Shown here: piece by piece, positions 26,371 to 40,436 of the stretch
Layout: the number at the start of each line of letters is the position of its first letter
How positions within the stretch are numbered: the stretch's first letter is position 1
Assembly: GCF_008831285.2 (NCBI RefSeq)
Contig: NC_045143.1
Location: forward strand, 2,143,503 to 2,207,502
Length of the DNA stretch: 64,000 bases
Source of the DNA: Nymphaea colorata
Lineage: Eukaryota; Streptophyta; Magnoliopsida; Nymphaeales; Nymphaeaceae
Direction of reading: 5' to 3'
Position numbers and translations under genes: made by a program
Notes under the pieces: model-generated
The model's input: only the letters and a program-made list of their open reading frames with translations
Told to the model about the DNA's origin: nothing
Database searches by the model: none

Positions 26371-26650
26371 TAAAAATGCTTCTGCTAGTGAAATAGGAGA
26401 CTTTTGCGTAAGGGCACCTCGTAAAATTACCAAACTGCAAAAGATGATCTATAACAACCCATTTTTGTTTAAGCACAGGACCATGAAAAAAGCAAAAGTA
26501 CATAGTTATGGATTTTTTACAGAACGATTAAAAATTGCACACTAAATATACAAATAGTTGTCGGTCTAAAAGGATTGCAAACTAAATATGCAAAGATCCA
26601 AATGTAATCTACAGTAAAACGCACGCACATCATAACCATCATACGCACCA

Positions 26651-29600
26651 TCAAGGAAGCACGGTGAATGATTCTGCTCGTCGAGCAACCTTTATGAAGA
26701 CATCCTCCAAGGTGGTATCTGCTAATCCCCATGCCTGGATGATCAACTTTCTCTTCGCTCTTTCCACGGCCTTGAACACCTCTGCAATTTTGACGTCCTG
26801 CTTTGGCAACTCAAATTTCTGGGTGCCTGATAAGTGGTATATTTTGTTAGCTGTTGGAGCAAGTTGCCGCACTAGGTTTTCAACCTCTTCCTCTTGGTCA
26901 GCCGATGTTGTCATTGTGAATACGTATGATCCTCCGTACCTAGCCTTCAACTGGTGCAACAAGAAAGGCCATGAATGAAAATCCGCAACGATTTACAGGA
27001 AAGCTACCATCACTGCTTAACTTCTTTCCCATGGCTATCATCACCTTGACCCTCATCTCAACTCCTAACTGCTTCATATCGTTATAACATTTTCCTTTTC
27101 TTTCTTTTTTCTTAATTTTTTTTATGAATGATGCCTCATCCAATTTTTGTGCTTTCTAATTCTATCCTAAGCCAGAGCAAGTCCCCAGAACCAATTAGAT
27201 GTTCTTTCCTATGTTATTGTGGTGGTATCAAATGACGGTATCCTGAAATATCCAGGGTTCGGGGACTGGTAGAGAGAGAGAGAGAAAAAAAAAAAGAGAT
27301 AAATTAGGCATTTCAATTTAAACATGCCCAACAATGTACCTCTTTGGGATTTCCAATGCATTGCAAGTCCCCATCTACAAAAATACCTAGTCGATCGCAA
27401 AGAACCTCTGCCTCTTCCATGGAATGTGCTGAAACAACCAAAACAGAGAATCAATCCTTGATGTTGTACATGAGTAACATATCAGAACGCTCGTGCAATT
27501 AAGGCAGGGGAGTGGTTGGTTAACTTTGGCATGTCGTCTAGATGCAAGTAAAAGCAATATTAAACATGTTGCACCGTGCTCAGCTCGATAAACCTTAGAA
27601 TCACGGCTCACCTCGAGGGTCTTGGTCTTATTTTATAACCCTCAATGAGCTCACCCGATTAGCTGAGATGAGATGGGACATAGCTGAATTTTGATGTTTA
27701 CCACCCTCCTTTGGTCCTGAAGGAGCATGGCTTAAGAAGGAAGAAAATACCATCATTGTATTCGAAACTTTAGTTCTAAATTTTGATCTACATACCCAGG
27801 TGAAGCCAAAACAGATATGAGCTTCTTATGCAATACGTTGTATTCAGAAAGGAAGCTGCAAGTTAACCTTACTTGTTAGTATGATTGCCCGATCTTGCTT
27901 TGCACGTTTCACGACACTCCACAAGTTATTCCTTGAAGCAGGATCTAGCCCGGTGCTGGGTTCATCCATATAGACGACCTTGGCAGGAAAGTAGATGCAT
28001 GTTCGAGTATAATTGTTTAATATTCACGAAGGTAATAGTTGAATCAAGCTTAAACTAAAAATGAAACCTTACTTACTTACTTCAGGATCCCCAATCAACG
28101 AAATGGCAACACTGAGCCTCCTTTTCATGCCTCCACTGTATTTTCTGGATAATTTGTCACCGACACCTCCATTGAAAAGATTGACACTTTTCAACGACTC
28201 TTCCACTGCCTGAATCAAATAACAAAGAAGAGAAAACTTTAAAATGATGAAGGTGACATCAGTACTAGTGACGACGAACATGACAAACCCGAAACAAATA
28301 TTCTCTCAAGACACCCCTTCCAAAGAACAGGGTGTCTGAAGAATGAGGTCATCCAACCAGGCACTGATTAAACTTGAGTAGAAAATATATGTAGATCTTA
28401 TCGAATACAATCTAGTCTCTGAGAGTTTTCGTCATGACGATGTAAATCGAGAAGAACAATCCACCATTATTCAAGAGACGAATCATCGAAAAATGACATA
28501 AAAATATAAACCAGGAGAGATGTCTTACTTGACTTAAAGCAGAACCTTTGAGGTTCTTCAATCTACCATAAAATAGGAGGTGCTCTCTTCCCGTCAATGT
28601 TTCCCAAATCAAGCTGCATGATCATAAACAACAGTAATAAAGTTCCCTTTTCTAACAGATTAAACACCACAAGTAAAAGTTTGCTTCAAAGAGAGAAATA
28701 ACGATTACTTGTGTTGTGGACAGACTCCCATGCTTGTATATATTTTATCCATATTTTTCCTTATATCAAAACCTCGAATGTACGCAGTACCTGCCGTGGG
28801 TGATATAAGTCCGATCATCTGCAGTCAGAACACACAGTCAATCCATTCGCTTTTCTTACCAAATATCACGTTTTGAGAAACAACTGCGCAGAAGGTGCTT
28901 CTAGGGGTCAAATGCTGAGTCATTTCCAGAACTAGAATGCGAATAGATCCAAGCCCTTTCGCTCACCATATTGATGAAGGTTGTTTTTCCAGCACCATTA
29001 GGGCCAAGCATTCCAAAGCATTCTCCTCGAGGCAAAGCAAGAGACAAGCCTCGGACAGCATGTTTCTCTGGATTTCCATCCTTCCCAGGGTATACCTTTT
29101 TAAGGCTATCGCATATGATTGAATGAGCTGAATGGGAACTCAGAAGCAACTCTTCGACCACCTCTCTCTACATATGAAAACGAGTTTCTGGTTAATTATA
29201 ATTTTCAGATAAATAATAAAATAAAATAAAAGGCATCAAAAGCAGGCGCGCACACAGGTGATCACAGCAGACTTGACAGTCTTAGGATATCTTGGTGAAG
29301 GGACAACTAACCAGTTAAATTATAAGGAAGAAGCGAATTGGCTGTCAGGGCGGCACAGGTCAATGTTAAAAGTTCACAAATTGTACAAACTGCTGTGAAG
29401 AACTATTTATTACCAATGTAAATTGCATATTATCTAATTAATCTTGATTAGTAATGTGACCAATTCTTACAGAAAGCTTCCATGCCAAAGTGATGATTTT
29501 TTCTCGTGATTAATCACGATGCGCCAATGGTGATTGTCTTTGATTGATTACCTAGGCGTTTGGCTATTGCTCATTATTCTCCCGGTAAATTTTAAGTTCA

Positions 29601-32600
29601 TAAATGTGGGAGCACCATAGTTTTAACGAAATCAGTGACGGTTCTGTAGAAGAATAGCAGGCAAACCTCTCTGCAAACATCAGGCTTCTCCATATCTACC
29701 ACAACATTAGACCCTTGCCTTTGTACGTTTGGCCTGAGTAATGTTTGTGCAGTTCTCTTTTGGCAGGACTTCAAGAAAAACAAAGGATGTTTCTTGACTC
29801 CGCTTCCTGCTGAGACAACTTGGTCTAAGTAGTAAGCAACTGGAAGAAGAATGAACCATTCCACAATCATGATAACTAAGACAGCCTTCATTCCGTTCCC
29901 ACTTCTATTCAGATCCTCCCACTGCATGCCTTTAGTTGCCATATATTGTCCTATGAACGAATGCTGCCCAAGCTCATACAGACCTCGATACAGGGAAAAA
30001 GCTGGTATAAGCTCCATAACCACAACCCATTTTCCTGCACGAACAGAATGTTAAAATGTTGGGCAGCTAGACAATGAAGTAGATCAAAAGGATATACATG
30101 ATTCTTAGAACTTTATGATATGACACACAATCTTCAAGCAATTTTTCCTAATTCTGCATGATGAACTTACTTGGGAAGGTTTCGTCTTCAACAAACACTT
30201 GAAAGAGCCCCATTCCTAAGAATCCTGACCCGAACACATATATGTAACATACAACTGTCACATGGAAAGATTCATTCAACGTGCAACTATCAGAAGCCGT
30301 GGTAATAGCAGAGTGAGACTCGAAATTTAGGTCATTCAGGATAAGAACTTCAGTTAGACCTCACCTGTAGCAGTCTTAACATCAGAAAAGACTGATGATG
30401 CTAGGAAGGCCAGCATAATTTGCAAGTTTATGTAAATGAAATACAACACAAACTGCAGGCTGTAGTCATTGACTCGGAAGAAATCCAATCCTGTCAAGCA
30501 ATTTAACTGATCAGAAACAAATTAAGAACACTGTAACAGCATGCAGATGTTTCCTTACCAATGATGGAGCCAAAGAAGACGAAGCCGAACATATATACAA
30601 ATGAAATGAACAGAAAATAGCTGTAAGAAATCAACCAATATGGGCCATCACCAAGCCCATGCATTTTCATCATGATTCTCAAATTCCGCTGCTTCTCGTA
30701 GACCAAATACGTTACCATTACCTATAACATAGCATCGAAAGAAAGTCGGACAGAAGCAATCAGTTCAAGCTATATTAATCGTTAACTAAATTAACAAATA
30801 TCCATAATTAATGAGAAAAAATGGACTATAAGCATGAAGTGTTGGTGAAGATTATGGTGATAATTACATGCTGTTGAATTTTTGAAAAATGTTGCTTGCT
30901 TTTCAATGAGATTTTCTTTCCAATTTTCATCAGAATGGGAAGGTAAGACTAAAACTACAAGGCCACGTGGTAATAATATCACATCGCTTTTTAAATATAA
31001 TCAATGCATTGGTTCTCAAATAGCATTATAATTGGGCATTATTAGCAACCAAAAAATCAATTACACGTGAAATTTTTGAAAAATGACGCACCATGCTTCT
31101 TGCTACTATTGTACCTGAGAGAGTTACAATGAACAAGATATGCAATCAATGTTCAAATAACTGTTATCTAACACATAGTTTATGCAGCATGTAGAATGAA
31201 AATGGGGAAAAAAAAAACACCCCTACTGCTACTTTAATAAACTAGAAAGTATAGAAGGTACACAATAGATTATTGCAGAAGTTGAGCAACTAAATTATGT
31301 CGCAATTGCCTAAGAAAGCGGTGTCGTTGGACGAAGCAAACATCACCGATATATGTCTTCTCATCATTATATGAGTTTCTTTGATACAGCCAATGGTTGC
31401 ATAGAGAATGTGGATCTTCATGAGGCCTATTGCTTAAATCCAGCCAACTGAACCTCAGCCATTTTTTGCTATGTAGACAAGTGTAAGAGCCTTTCTAGAC
31501 TAAATTGCAATATAAAATGCCTTCTTCCATCAGGGAGTGACTCTCACCGGGAAAAGTAACTCAATAACCCAGCTGAAGAAAAGTCCACCAAGGAGAGATG
31601 AAAAGCTCAATTTGGCCTGTGTCGCAGATTTTGGCATTTCCTCCACAAACTGCAAAGGTATCTTTACACCGGCACCTTTAAGGAACTGAAGGTAGGCATT
31701 TGATGCCTGCACATATAAGGTGGTTTCCATAAACTCTGTACTAAAGAAAGAGGCAAGATTTATCAAGTGCAAGAACTGTTATTTTATACACGCTAAGTTT
31801 GAAATTGTCAACTGAAAGGCTAACTATGTAGAATATGGGATCTGGAGAAAGAATTAGCAAAACCAAACTATGTTGAAGCACACTGACCAGGAAACAAGAG
31901 AGACTGATAAAGCATTACTTCCCTGCAAGAACAAGATACTCCTTTGGAAGAACCATCGGTAGATAATGATTTATTTTTTCCAAGATGACCTTTTATATCC
32001 CCACGAAAAATGTAAATGAATTAATAGATGTACCTTTGTGCTTTCAGCACAGGAAAAGCCCTTTGAAAACAGAAGCATGCATGACTGTAACATGCTGCTA
32101 CGAAAAAGGAAAAATAAAAAATATTTCCCTGGGAATATAATTTTGTTTTCTTATGTTGGATTCTTTCCCCATATTGTAGTGAACTAACATATATCTTCAT
32201 CTCTATGATGGGTATGCGACGCCTCATGACTTTGTCATTTCTCAAACTGGAGATAAGAAAAAGAATACCATGGCAAGTTTAGTTGATTAGGTTGCAATCT
32301 AATTTACTGGGTTATTGTCTGCCAAAGTCAATAATGCATATTGCATCGCAAATTGTAGGGCATCTCCTGTGTGAAGCTTAGGAAAACGACGATCAGACCA
32401 TAGTTGCTCTTTCTTTATCGAAGCCTTAATGTGTAATTTGAGACCAAACCTGACAGGAAAATTCTTATGCGATGAGAAAGTCATATTACTGAAATGCTTT
32501 CCGCTTTCGAGATTTAACTTTCTTCCATTGGGACCGGATGGCATTCAAGTGAAACGAATGACCATCTCAATCTTGTGCCGATCTGTAACATGAAATTATG

Positions 32601-35600
32601 GAGAACTTCGGTTGACGGACATCATTTATCAAAGAAGTATCAAAGAGGAAACTCCTGCTAGAGAGATTTGATTCCACCTTTGGGTAAATATCAGGACACA
32701 TAGATGAAGAAAAATAGTTCTCAAATAATACCATAAGAGGAAAATTCCAATCCTCCAACAGAAAACCTAAATTTTATCAAAAGGAAAAAATGAAGCGACC
32801 AACATAAGCAAAGATACACTAACGCGATAAGCAAACACGATCAAATAAAAATAACAGGATTAATCATTTGATGTCACAGTCAGGTCCCAGCTCATCTAGA
32901 AATCCAACTAAGAAAAATAAATGAGAAGCGGTGATTATTCTGTCAGGTGCTAAGTGATGAGATAGTTGAAGAGGCACTCATATCTCATCATGTTATCTGA
33001 TGTTCCTTTTGTCATTTGGGTCTTTTGGACTGATAATTATGTTTAATGCTATCTGAGTACAGACAGCGCGAAAGTCTCCGTTAACTTGGAAAGAGAAAAG
33101 AAATGATGCAGGACCAAGAGGGTAGAAAGTGCAGTTAGTTCCATACAGACCATATTCAGAGAGCGTGAAATCCTCAACAACTTCATAGGACTCATCCCTA
33201 GGTCTTCCTTATATGTTGAATTATACCAAATCCATATGCTGAACCTATTCTCATTTGTGTCCAACAAATCATAAGCTGCAATAAAACATTCAGGCATGAT
33301 CAGATTGATCAAAGAAATGGATATCATGGTTACGACTTACGTGTAAGCAAAAGTTCAAGGTGCAAACCTGCAACAAATTCGTTAGTCTCTTTTTTCGTGT
33401 TCCCCTTCCTGTAACCCTTGCACAACTCAGCATTAATATCCAATGAATTATTTCGCCATAAGTTGAGACCTTTTACACATTTTACCTCTGCAAACAGGTT
33501 TTCGTGAGAAATATATGAAGATATAACAGTGACCATTCTTTGAACTTAAGCATGTCGATAGTGCCAGCTACCTGGCATGAGTCGAGTCGAGTCTAGTGGG
33601 ATAGAGATTGGGAAGGAAAAATTTTCTGGACACTGTGGCAGGATGATGTATAAAGGACTTTCAGAGAGAAAAGCAGGTTCAATAAACTGGGTATCCAGAG
33701 GCGTTGTGCTTGTTCCCTGAAAATCAATGAAATACGATTTAGAATATCCGACTACTAAAATTTTCGGGTAAATTTCCTTACCATTTTAGCAACAAAGTAT
33801 AAAGAGAAAAGATAAAGATGAAAATGGTAAACATGCAGAAGAACTCACTAGAAGGAGATTGGCTAAGCTACCGAAAAGATCTGACAGGTTTACAGGAAGA
33901 CTGTTGGTAAAAAAATTCTCAGCTACACCTGTCAGTATACAACGGGAAATTTTATCTCATTTCCAAGCCAACACCTCAACATTTAACAGCTGAAACACAT
34001 TATAAGTACAGCTTTTGAATGAGGAGGATAACATCCAAAAATTTTGAAGTAGGAAAAATAAACCATTCAGTTAACCAACAAATCCCGGAAGACAGCATAC
34101 GGTTTGCCAAGGTTTTGTTTCCTCCAGTAAATAGTACAGTCACGGGGCATGATTGCGTTTGCTTGCACGAACTATCGGGCAAGTCCAATGAGAGATCGGA
34201 ATCAGATCTCACAGCCCGATTTTCAGACAGTGGAATCTGCATGAGAGCTGGCCATTTCGGTGGGTTAGGGATGGGACATGAGGAAGCCTGGTCCAGAGTC
34301 GAGTACTGGATTCCACAAGCCATCCGGCACGAACCATCTGTACTTGTGTCCACGCACTTGCAGCCACATTTGTACTTCGATTTATCTAGCTCTTGGTCGA
34401 CCAGCTTTTGTATAAGGAAAAGTATCAAGCATAGGACGACTGGAAAGATGATGAGACCAAAGTTTGTCTTATAGTTCCGTTTCTGCAAAGTAAGAAAAAA
34501 CGGCAGGAAAAAGCAGATGAAGGTAACTTTCTGGAACAAGAGTAAAAATTGGTTAAAAATAAACAAATAAATTGTTAGATAAGCTTGAACAGAATTTACG
34601 ATTCATCGGGGCATTTGATATTTCAGAGTGTGTGCTAGCATGATAGCATCGGAAGATTTCGGAATGTTCTTTATTCTTCAAAGAAACAGGTACTAAATCC
34701 TTTCAAAACTTCTACAAATTTTATCTCGTTCTTTCACAAACGTAATTTTTTTTTACTTTTGTTTTGCGAAAGAGGGGATGAACAGCGTTGGAGTTAGATC
34801 AAGGGAAACCTTGTTTTCATAGGCCACGACCAGAATGGATGTGAAACTATGCAGCTCGGTCGCAGGGCCATCGTTGACACAAACTTTGAGGTCCAATTCA
34901 AAAACCCGCAGTAACCAGTTATGCTCTTGCAGCAAGCAACGGTAAATCTCACTGTGCCATCGAACTAAATTTAGATGCTTTCCTGAGCTGATCCACCTGA
35001 CCACCATGGGGCTAAATCCATGCATCACTAATATATGAGATCCAATTTTTGAACTCGAATCAAAAGTTCGCTATTTTTCTGTCTTCTTGAGCTTAACTAT
35101 ACAAAAATGTTTATCCATATGAAGAACCATTAATCCTTCTTTTGTGCAGTTCATAAGGGTCTTCGCACCATGTTGCTTAAAGGCTTCAACGAAATAATTT
35201 CAGGGACTGTAACATCCAAGTTTGCACTGAAATTCTTTGGACCAATAAACGGGGGTACATAACATTCACCACATGAGGAGGATTCGGACTAGCTGAGTTT
35301 TCATGGTTCAGTTCTGAGAGACAATTCATGCCGAGTCTGCCATGAAGTTTGGGTTAGGCATTAAGCACGTCCATACAAGAACTTCAAGGGCTCCAGTCTC
35401 CGTTCCAAGGCTTTTGAGCAAACCAGATTCATGCCATGTGTTGGGGATGTGAATGGATCGAGCATAAATATTGCCATACCCGGCTATTCGGATATTGCTT
35501 AGAATCAACTTTGCATTTTGAATATATAAATTAGAAAAACGTATCCTATTTTTTTCATGTAAGCGCGCGTATTCGAAGATCTTTAAAAATTGGATTTGTA

Positions 35601-36201
35601 TCAAATTCTGTAAAAAGAAACGTAAAACACATCCGTTTCTTATTAATTGGATGTGAATTTTCTAATCGAATTAAACTACTTGAATTTGGATCCCAATGGA
35701 ACATGCAAACCGTTTGACATTCCGAGATGAACTCCAAGAGCTCGGATAACTACTTATTGCACTTTTTCCAATTATACCTATATTACGCAAAATCTAGCGA
35801 TAAGCAATAACGCTCTCAAACCTTGACCTTTTAATTCCAAAGGATGATAGTCAGTTAGATTTCTAAATGACAACATAATGTGAAACATCAAAAGCAGAGA
35901 GTTCTCGGAGAAACGCCTGCAGTCCTATGGACAGATAATCAACAGAAACTCCGCAAAATCGTGGTTCAGTAAAGCTCATTCAATACCTAGAAGGCGCTCG
36001 GGAAATAAGAATCGCCTATGGCATTAGAGCCGGAGCACCGGCCAACTATGAGAACCGAGAAGAACCAAGAACTCACAAGATACAGAGAGAGAGAATGAGA
36101 GAGACCTGGAAGGTGAAGTTCTTCCTGAGGAGGGCGTTCGCCTGCGTCCAGAACGTCGGGGGACCAAGGGAGATCCTCCGACGTCCATCTGCTTCCGCCA
36201 T
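26651..36201 (-). CDS. ABCA: ABC transporter, subfamily A, half-size (plant ABCA2/ABCA7-like)
   Basis: Membrane ATPase of the ABCA family, probably moving lipids; plant members act in lipid supply, for example to the ER. Eighteen coding exons join in phase to 955 aa: 36201-36106, 34482-34101, 33928-33849, 33716-33572, 33487-33368, 33275-33151, 31706-31548, 30721-30559, 30490-30365, 30254-30171, 30034-29667, 29167-28967, 28818-28709, 28613-28529, 28209-28081, 27978-27873, 27428-27340 and 26950-26651. It starts [20 protein letters not shown]. One membrane helix follows at aa 37-60, then a large Cys-rich lumenal loop, a block of membrane helices at about aa 350-570 and one nucleotide-binding domain. 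That domain has Walker A GPNGAGKT (671-678), Q-loop CPQH (about 716), signature YSGGMK (772-777), Walker B VVYMDEP (792-798) and switch His 828. The last exon ends [20 protein letters not shown], the usual ABCA tail. All catalytic motifs are intact. Arabidopsis relatives are 900-980 aa. Orthology within the family is not resolved. Confidence 0.95.
31707..33150 (-). other. Large intron 6 of the ABCA gene
   Basis: A 1.44-kb intron. Short ORFs inside (such as near 32021-32245 and 32299-32544) have no family features, and nothing else was recognised. Confidence 0.7.
34483..36105 (-). other. Large intron 1 of the ABCA gene
   Basis: A 1.6-kb intron between the first 32 codons and the first membrane helix. 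The part at about 35440-35700 contains degenerate words of the 'gattcggat' repeat. No gene was seen inside. Confidence 0.7.
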
Positions 36202-38332
36202 CGGACAAGACTCTCGCCGGAATTTAACGCCGGTGGGTCAGAACTCACGACTACTGGCGCCAAATTTGAGGGACAATCCTCTTCTTCTCTCGCTCTCTCT
36301 GTTCCCGCGGATTTAAAGGGACGTTCGAATCAGTCGGGAGTTGACCCCAATACCCATGAAAGCCACCCCTGATTTCATTTCATGCTCTGCTCGTCACCTG
36401 ACATGGATCGTTTCCTCCCCCTGTTTTTTGAACACCATCTTCCCGCCAACTCGACCCCACCCATCCAATTTGCATCTCCTACCGGAAAATTCGAGAAAAA
36501 CAACCGCATTTTGCCGATACGCATAAGCCCGTATCAAGCGATTTTCTTTATATTTTTTGTTTACTCATAAAACTGATTCGATCGGTGGAAAATATCTCTT
36601 GTTCTACTTGTGTGGGCAGTTGCTCACACGAAAGTATATGTAATTTAGTTTATTACTTTTTTAGTGTCTCTTAGCATTTTATTATATATTTGAAGGATTT
36701 GGAATTTTTTGAAGGTTTTAAAATTAAGATGCCATGTATTGGCCAGATCAGCTCGAACTCGGCTCAACTTACAAAAGTGGAGCTCTAGTTAGTTGAGCCC
36801 AGCAACATAAAACAAACTCAAGTTCAAGCTAACTCGACTGGTTGTGTAGCCCCTAGTGCCCTTCTGTGAAAAGTTTGTGGCATGTATGGAAATGAGAAGT
36901 GGATTACACGAGACACATAAAAAATTCATTCATTGTATGGGCAAATACTTGTGTGCAATCTCTTTAGAAATCGGTGTAGTGGCAGACTTAGTGCGGAAAG
37001 CTGTTCATTATTAATCGGTGAACCGGCCATTCAACAATTCAGTTGAGTCGATTATGAATTGGTCAAAATCTTTAAAAAAGTCTTGTAGAAAAATGAAGAA
37101 ATGCATAGAAAATAAAAAGTAATAATAATCATAAAATACTTTTAGTTAGTTAGAAATTGACACGAGGCACTCTTGAATTGGCTGATGAACAAAATTTGTT
37201 TGTCCCAGATACGGCTCAATTCAAAGCAGCAGATTCAGCCTATTCTAATTACGTTGCCTATAAGCAGTTTGTTTGTTTAATCTGCTTACGGACTGGGTGT
37301 GAGAGCTATGTCAACGGGGGTGACATTGTGTTGTGTGTGTCACCGTAGTGGCATGGCTTTAGACTCACAAACTGGTATTCTATATAATACTGTTAAAACC
37401 GGTTCATCGAATCACCAGTTTTAAATTTTTAAGGTAAAAACAAATTTTCACAAGTTAAACAAATTATACAAATTAACACTTACACATGGTAAACGAGTTA
37501 ATGTTAAATTAGTTAACACTTAAACGAACTAAACCAGTTAAACGAGTCGAGCTCGAGTTTTCTGAGCCGACTCGGCTCGTGTGACGGGTGTTATATGCAA
37601 AAGCAAAAGAGAAAGCTATGTGCACCGACTATGTTATGTGCAGTTCTCGGTGCATGACATGCGTAAAAAGCCTATGCATATAACCAACTTGGATATGTCA
37701 TAAGAGGTCCTGTATTAACAGGAGAGTTTTTGCGCTAGCAAAGAGAACCAAATGGCCCCTAGATTTAAGAAAAACTGATGTATGTAAAAAGAGCGACAGC
37801 TTGGTCTTTCGTCCTCAAACAAGTGGGTGACGTTATCTGCGTCTTTTTCGGATCCATTAAAATAGCATTATCTTTGTTCCTATTAAAAATTTATTTTGAT
37901 TACATTATTAACTTTTTGTTAGTCCCAGGTTCTAAATTTTCTCCTCTTTGACTTATTGATAGTAACACTTGTAGAAAAATGAAGGATGTTTTTAGAAAAA
38001 GATACTTTTAAACTGTACAAGTCCCTGATCTTCTTCTTTATTATGCATCTGTGCGAGTCCTCCACACTTCATCTTCTAAACTGAAGTCCGATAAGATGGC
38101 CTTCTCATGAATAAGTCTGTTCCCATGCCCCCATATCCTCCAACAAACAATAAAAAATGTGAGCTTCTAGCACTTTCTCATGCATTCACCCTTAATCTCT
38201 GTAACTCAAACAAAAGATCTCTGTAACTCCAAATTTGTACTTATCCATCTCTGCCCTCTTTGAGCTCCTGCACTCTTACCATAATATGGCCGTTGATTTC
38301 ATCACCCTTTCTACACAGTGTACACCTTTTTG

Positions 38333-38702
38333 TAGGCCCAATTTGAGCTCGACTCGACCTGGACCCGTTTGTGCTTGAGCTTAATTGAAAACTCAAGTTT
38401 ATAAATGAGTTGAACTTGGCTCTATTAAACTCGAGTAAGCTCATTTAATATAGGTTATCTTTTTTTTTCGATAATTTTCAAATTTGGAACCAAGAAAAGA
38501 GATCAGCTCAAAAGGTGAGTTGGTAAACAAGCTTACACAAGTCAAGCTCGAGCTGAGACTCAGTCTATCAAGTCGAACTCCAGCTGAACTCGAGCCGAGA
38601 CTCAGTCTATCAAGCCGACCTCCAGCCGAGCTATATATGATTTGAGTCGAGTCGAGTTGAGCTAACCGAGCTCGAGCTGGACTCAAGTTGTGTACAGCCC
38701 TA
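38333..38702. mobile_element. hAT-like MITE, 'gagctcgactcgag' family
   Basis: This is a 370-bp element. The 8-bp flanks are CCTTTTTG (38325-38332) and CCTGTTTG (38703-38710), one mismatch. The ends are TAGGCCCAATTTGAGC and, on the other strand, TAGGGCTGTACACAAC. The interior repeats 'gagctcgactcgag'-like words. The element at 56105-56640 is related. Confidence 0.7.
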
Positions 38703-39902
38703 CCTGTTTGGAAGCTGACTTCTAACCCTGCTTTGGCTCGTTATTTAAGTTGGCCAACGGCTCCTTAGCTGGTGCTTGCCCTTACCATATTGTTGCCCTC
38801 CACCATTCTTTACTTTGAGAGACTATGCGCCTAGACCATATTCTCACCTGCTTCATAGGACATCCGTTGTCCCTCCCAACCAGTCTATCCTGGAACCTCA
38901 GCTAATTTCAAGGAATTTTGAATATGCATGCATGTTATGAGTCATTTCCGCTGATCGTACATTGCAAAGAGAGAAAGGAAGAAAGGAAGAAAAACAATTG
39001 ACGTGCCTTGATCGGTTTTACCTTACTAGTGAGGTGCGATTCAGCGCTAAAATCGGACCACTAGAATATTTGTTTCTTAGTAACAGTGTGGAAAATATGG
39101 TGGTGGAGAAATCAGGTGGTTCATCATGATAGGTCTGGTGTGTAATTAAAAGCTGAGAAGAAAAGCATTTGGAAATGTCTGTGGGAGTGTTTCAAGGTTT
39201 TCACTTTCAGCCGAGGGAAGGGGAAGGGAAGCAAAGGTTGTTAGAGTCTGATCTGCCACAGGAATACTTTGCAGACCAAGCACATTCCCTGAGAACAGCA
39301 AACCCCATATCGAATTCCCTCCTTCATGAGGTGCAATAGCAGGATGGTTGGAGCTGTTTGGAGGGACAATGAGGGGTGCAGGCTTCATGTGGTGGTCAGG
39401 AAGGCAGGAGTGGGTGATGCAACAGAAATGAACTCAACTGTCGAGGTGCATAGTTGACAGACCGAATGTGAACATGGAGCTAGAGATTCTGTCAAATAAC
39501 AAGGGGCGGGTGAGAAGATTAAGAGGGGGTTTAGAAGGTAGATGTTGAAGCCATGGGATTTAGTTACGAGGTCCTCAGAAAATAGTCGCTTCATGAACGG
39601 GCACCCTTCAGTGGAGGCAGGTCTTCTTATTTGCAGGTACAGTGAAACGGATGGGGAAAAGGACAGGCCAAGAGATGATATTTTTAGTTTTTTGCGTGGA
39701 ATGTTTGGCTTTGTGGGTGTTGGTCTAAACTGTAATGGTCTCGAGCCTCTACAGCATGTTATCGACTTGAAACAGCAAGGTATTGCTAGCTCTTGGGATG
39801 CTAAGCATCAGTTTTTCCGGTACATATAATTTTTTTGGTAATATATTGTTTTTGTGCATATAATATTTTTTTTGGTAATATAATCTTTTGGTAACAAAGG
39901 CA

Positions 39903-39932
39903 GGGAGCCTAACTCCCAGCAATCTTCATTGG
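39903..39932 (+). repeat. LINE-like 3' terminal motif
   Basis: It reads GGGAG-CCTAA-CTCCC, then AGCAATCTTCATTGG. It is almost the same as the 3' end of the LINE at 57644-59546. The upstream 100 bases are T-rich. No target duplication or reverse-transcriptase frame was found next to it, so only the end is called. Confidence 0.5.
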
Positions 39933-40436
39933 AAGAGCAAGATGATGGGGTTTACCATCAATCTTTCCCTCCCCTACCCTATTTTCCTTGGCTTTTTCTG
40001 AACCTGAGGAGAAAAATGTGCATCAGACCCCTCCATTTACAAAGAAGGTGTTTGTTCTTCCGCATCTGAATCGGTGCGCTATGGAACACAGCGTTCCATG
40101 TGGAAAGCCGCCTTCTGCGTCACATGTTCACGTGGGGAGTGAGCTACACACCAGAAACTGAGCGCGACCTCGAACTTTTTCTCGCATGACCTTGCATTGC
40201 AGGAATGCAACATTCTGCACCAACAGACTCTTCCGAACGCGGAACACACAAATCTAAGCACATATTTTGCTTCACAAAGAATGACCGAGTCTAAGCAGCC
40301 CCAATACAGGGGCTCGTTTTTTACATTCTACACGCTCATCCACAAACTACAGCTAGCTACTCAATAAGATGAGGAGGAGATGAAGATGAGAGCAACAAGG
40401 CACTCTTGAAGGGGCAACCACTTGGACTTGATCATC

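Larger units (their letters stand above)
36330..40436. other. Intergenic stretch between two minus-strand genes
   Basis: 36202-36330 is the ABCA 5' side, with a GA-rich stretch on the minus strand. Beyond it lie fragments rich in 'gagctcgactcgag' (about 36740-36860 and 37530-37590), a complete hAT-like MITE (38333-38702) and a LINE-like 3' end (39903-39932). ORFs at 39146-39388 and 39385-39594 (minus) and 39542-39829 (plus) are not recognisable. Confidence 0.5.

Noticed and set aside
34019-34474. 151-codon open frame on the plus strand
   Set aside because: It lies antisense to ABCA exon 2, whose coding phase and domain are clear.
39146-39829. Short open frames on both strands before the LINE-like 3' end
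   Set aside because: I could not recognise an RT, endonuclease or nucleocapsid motif in any frame, so no coding call was made.
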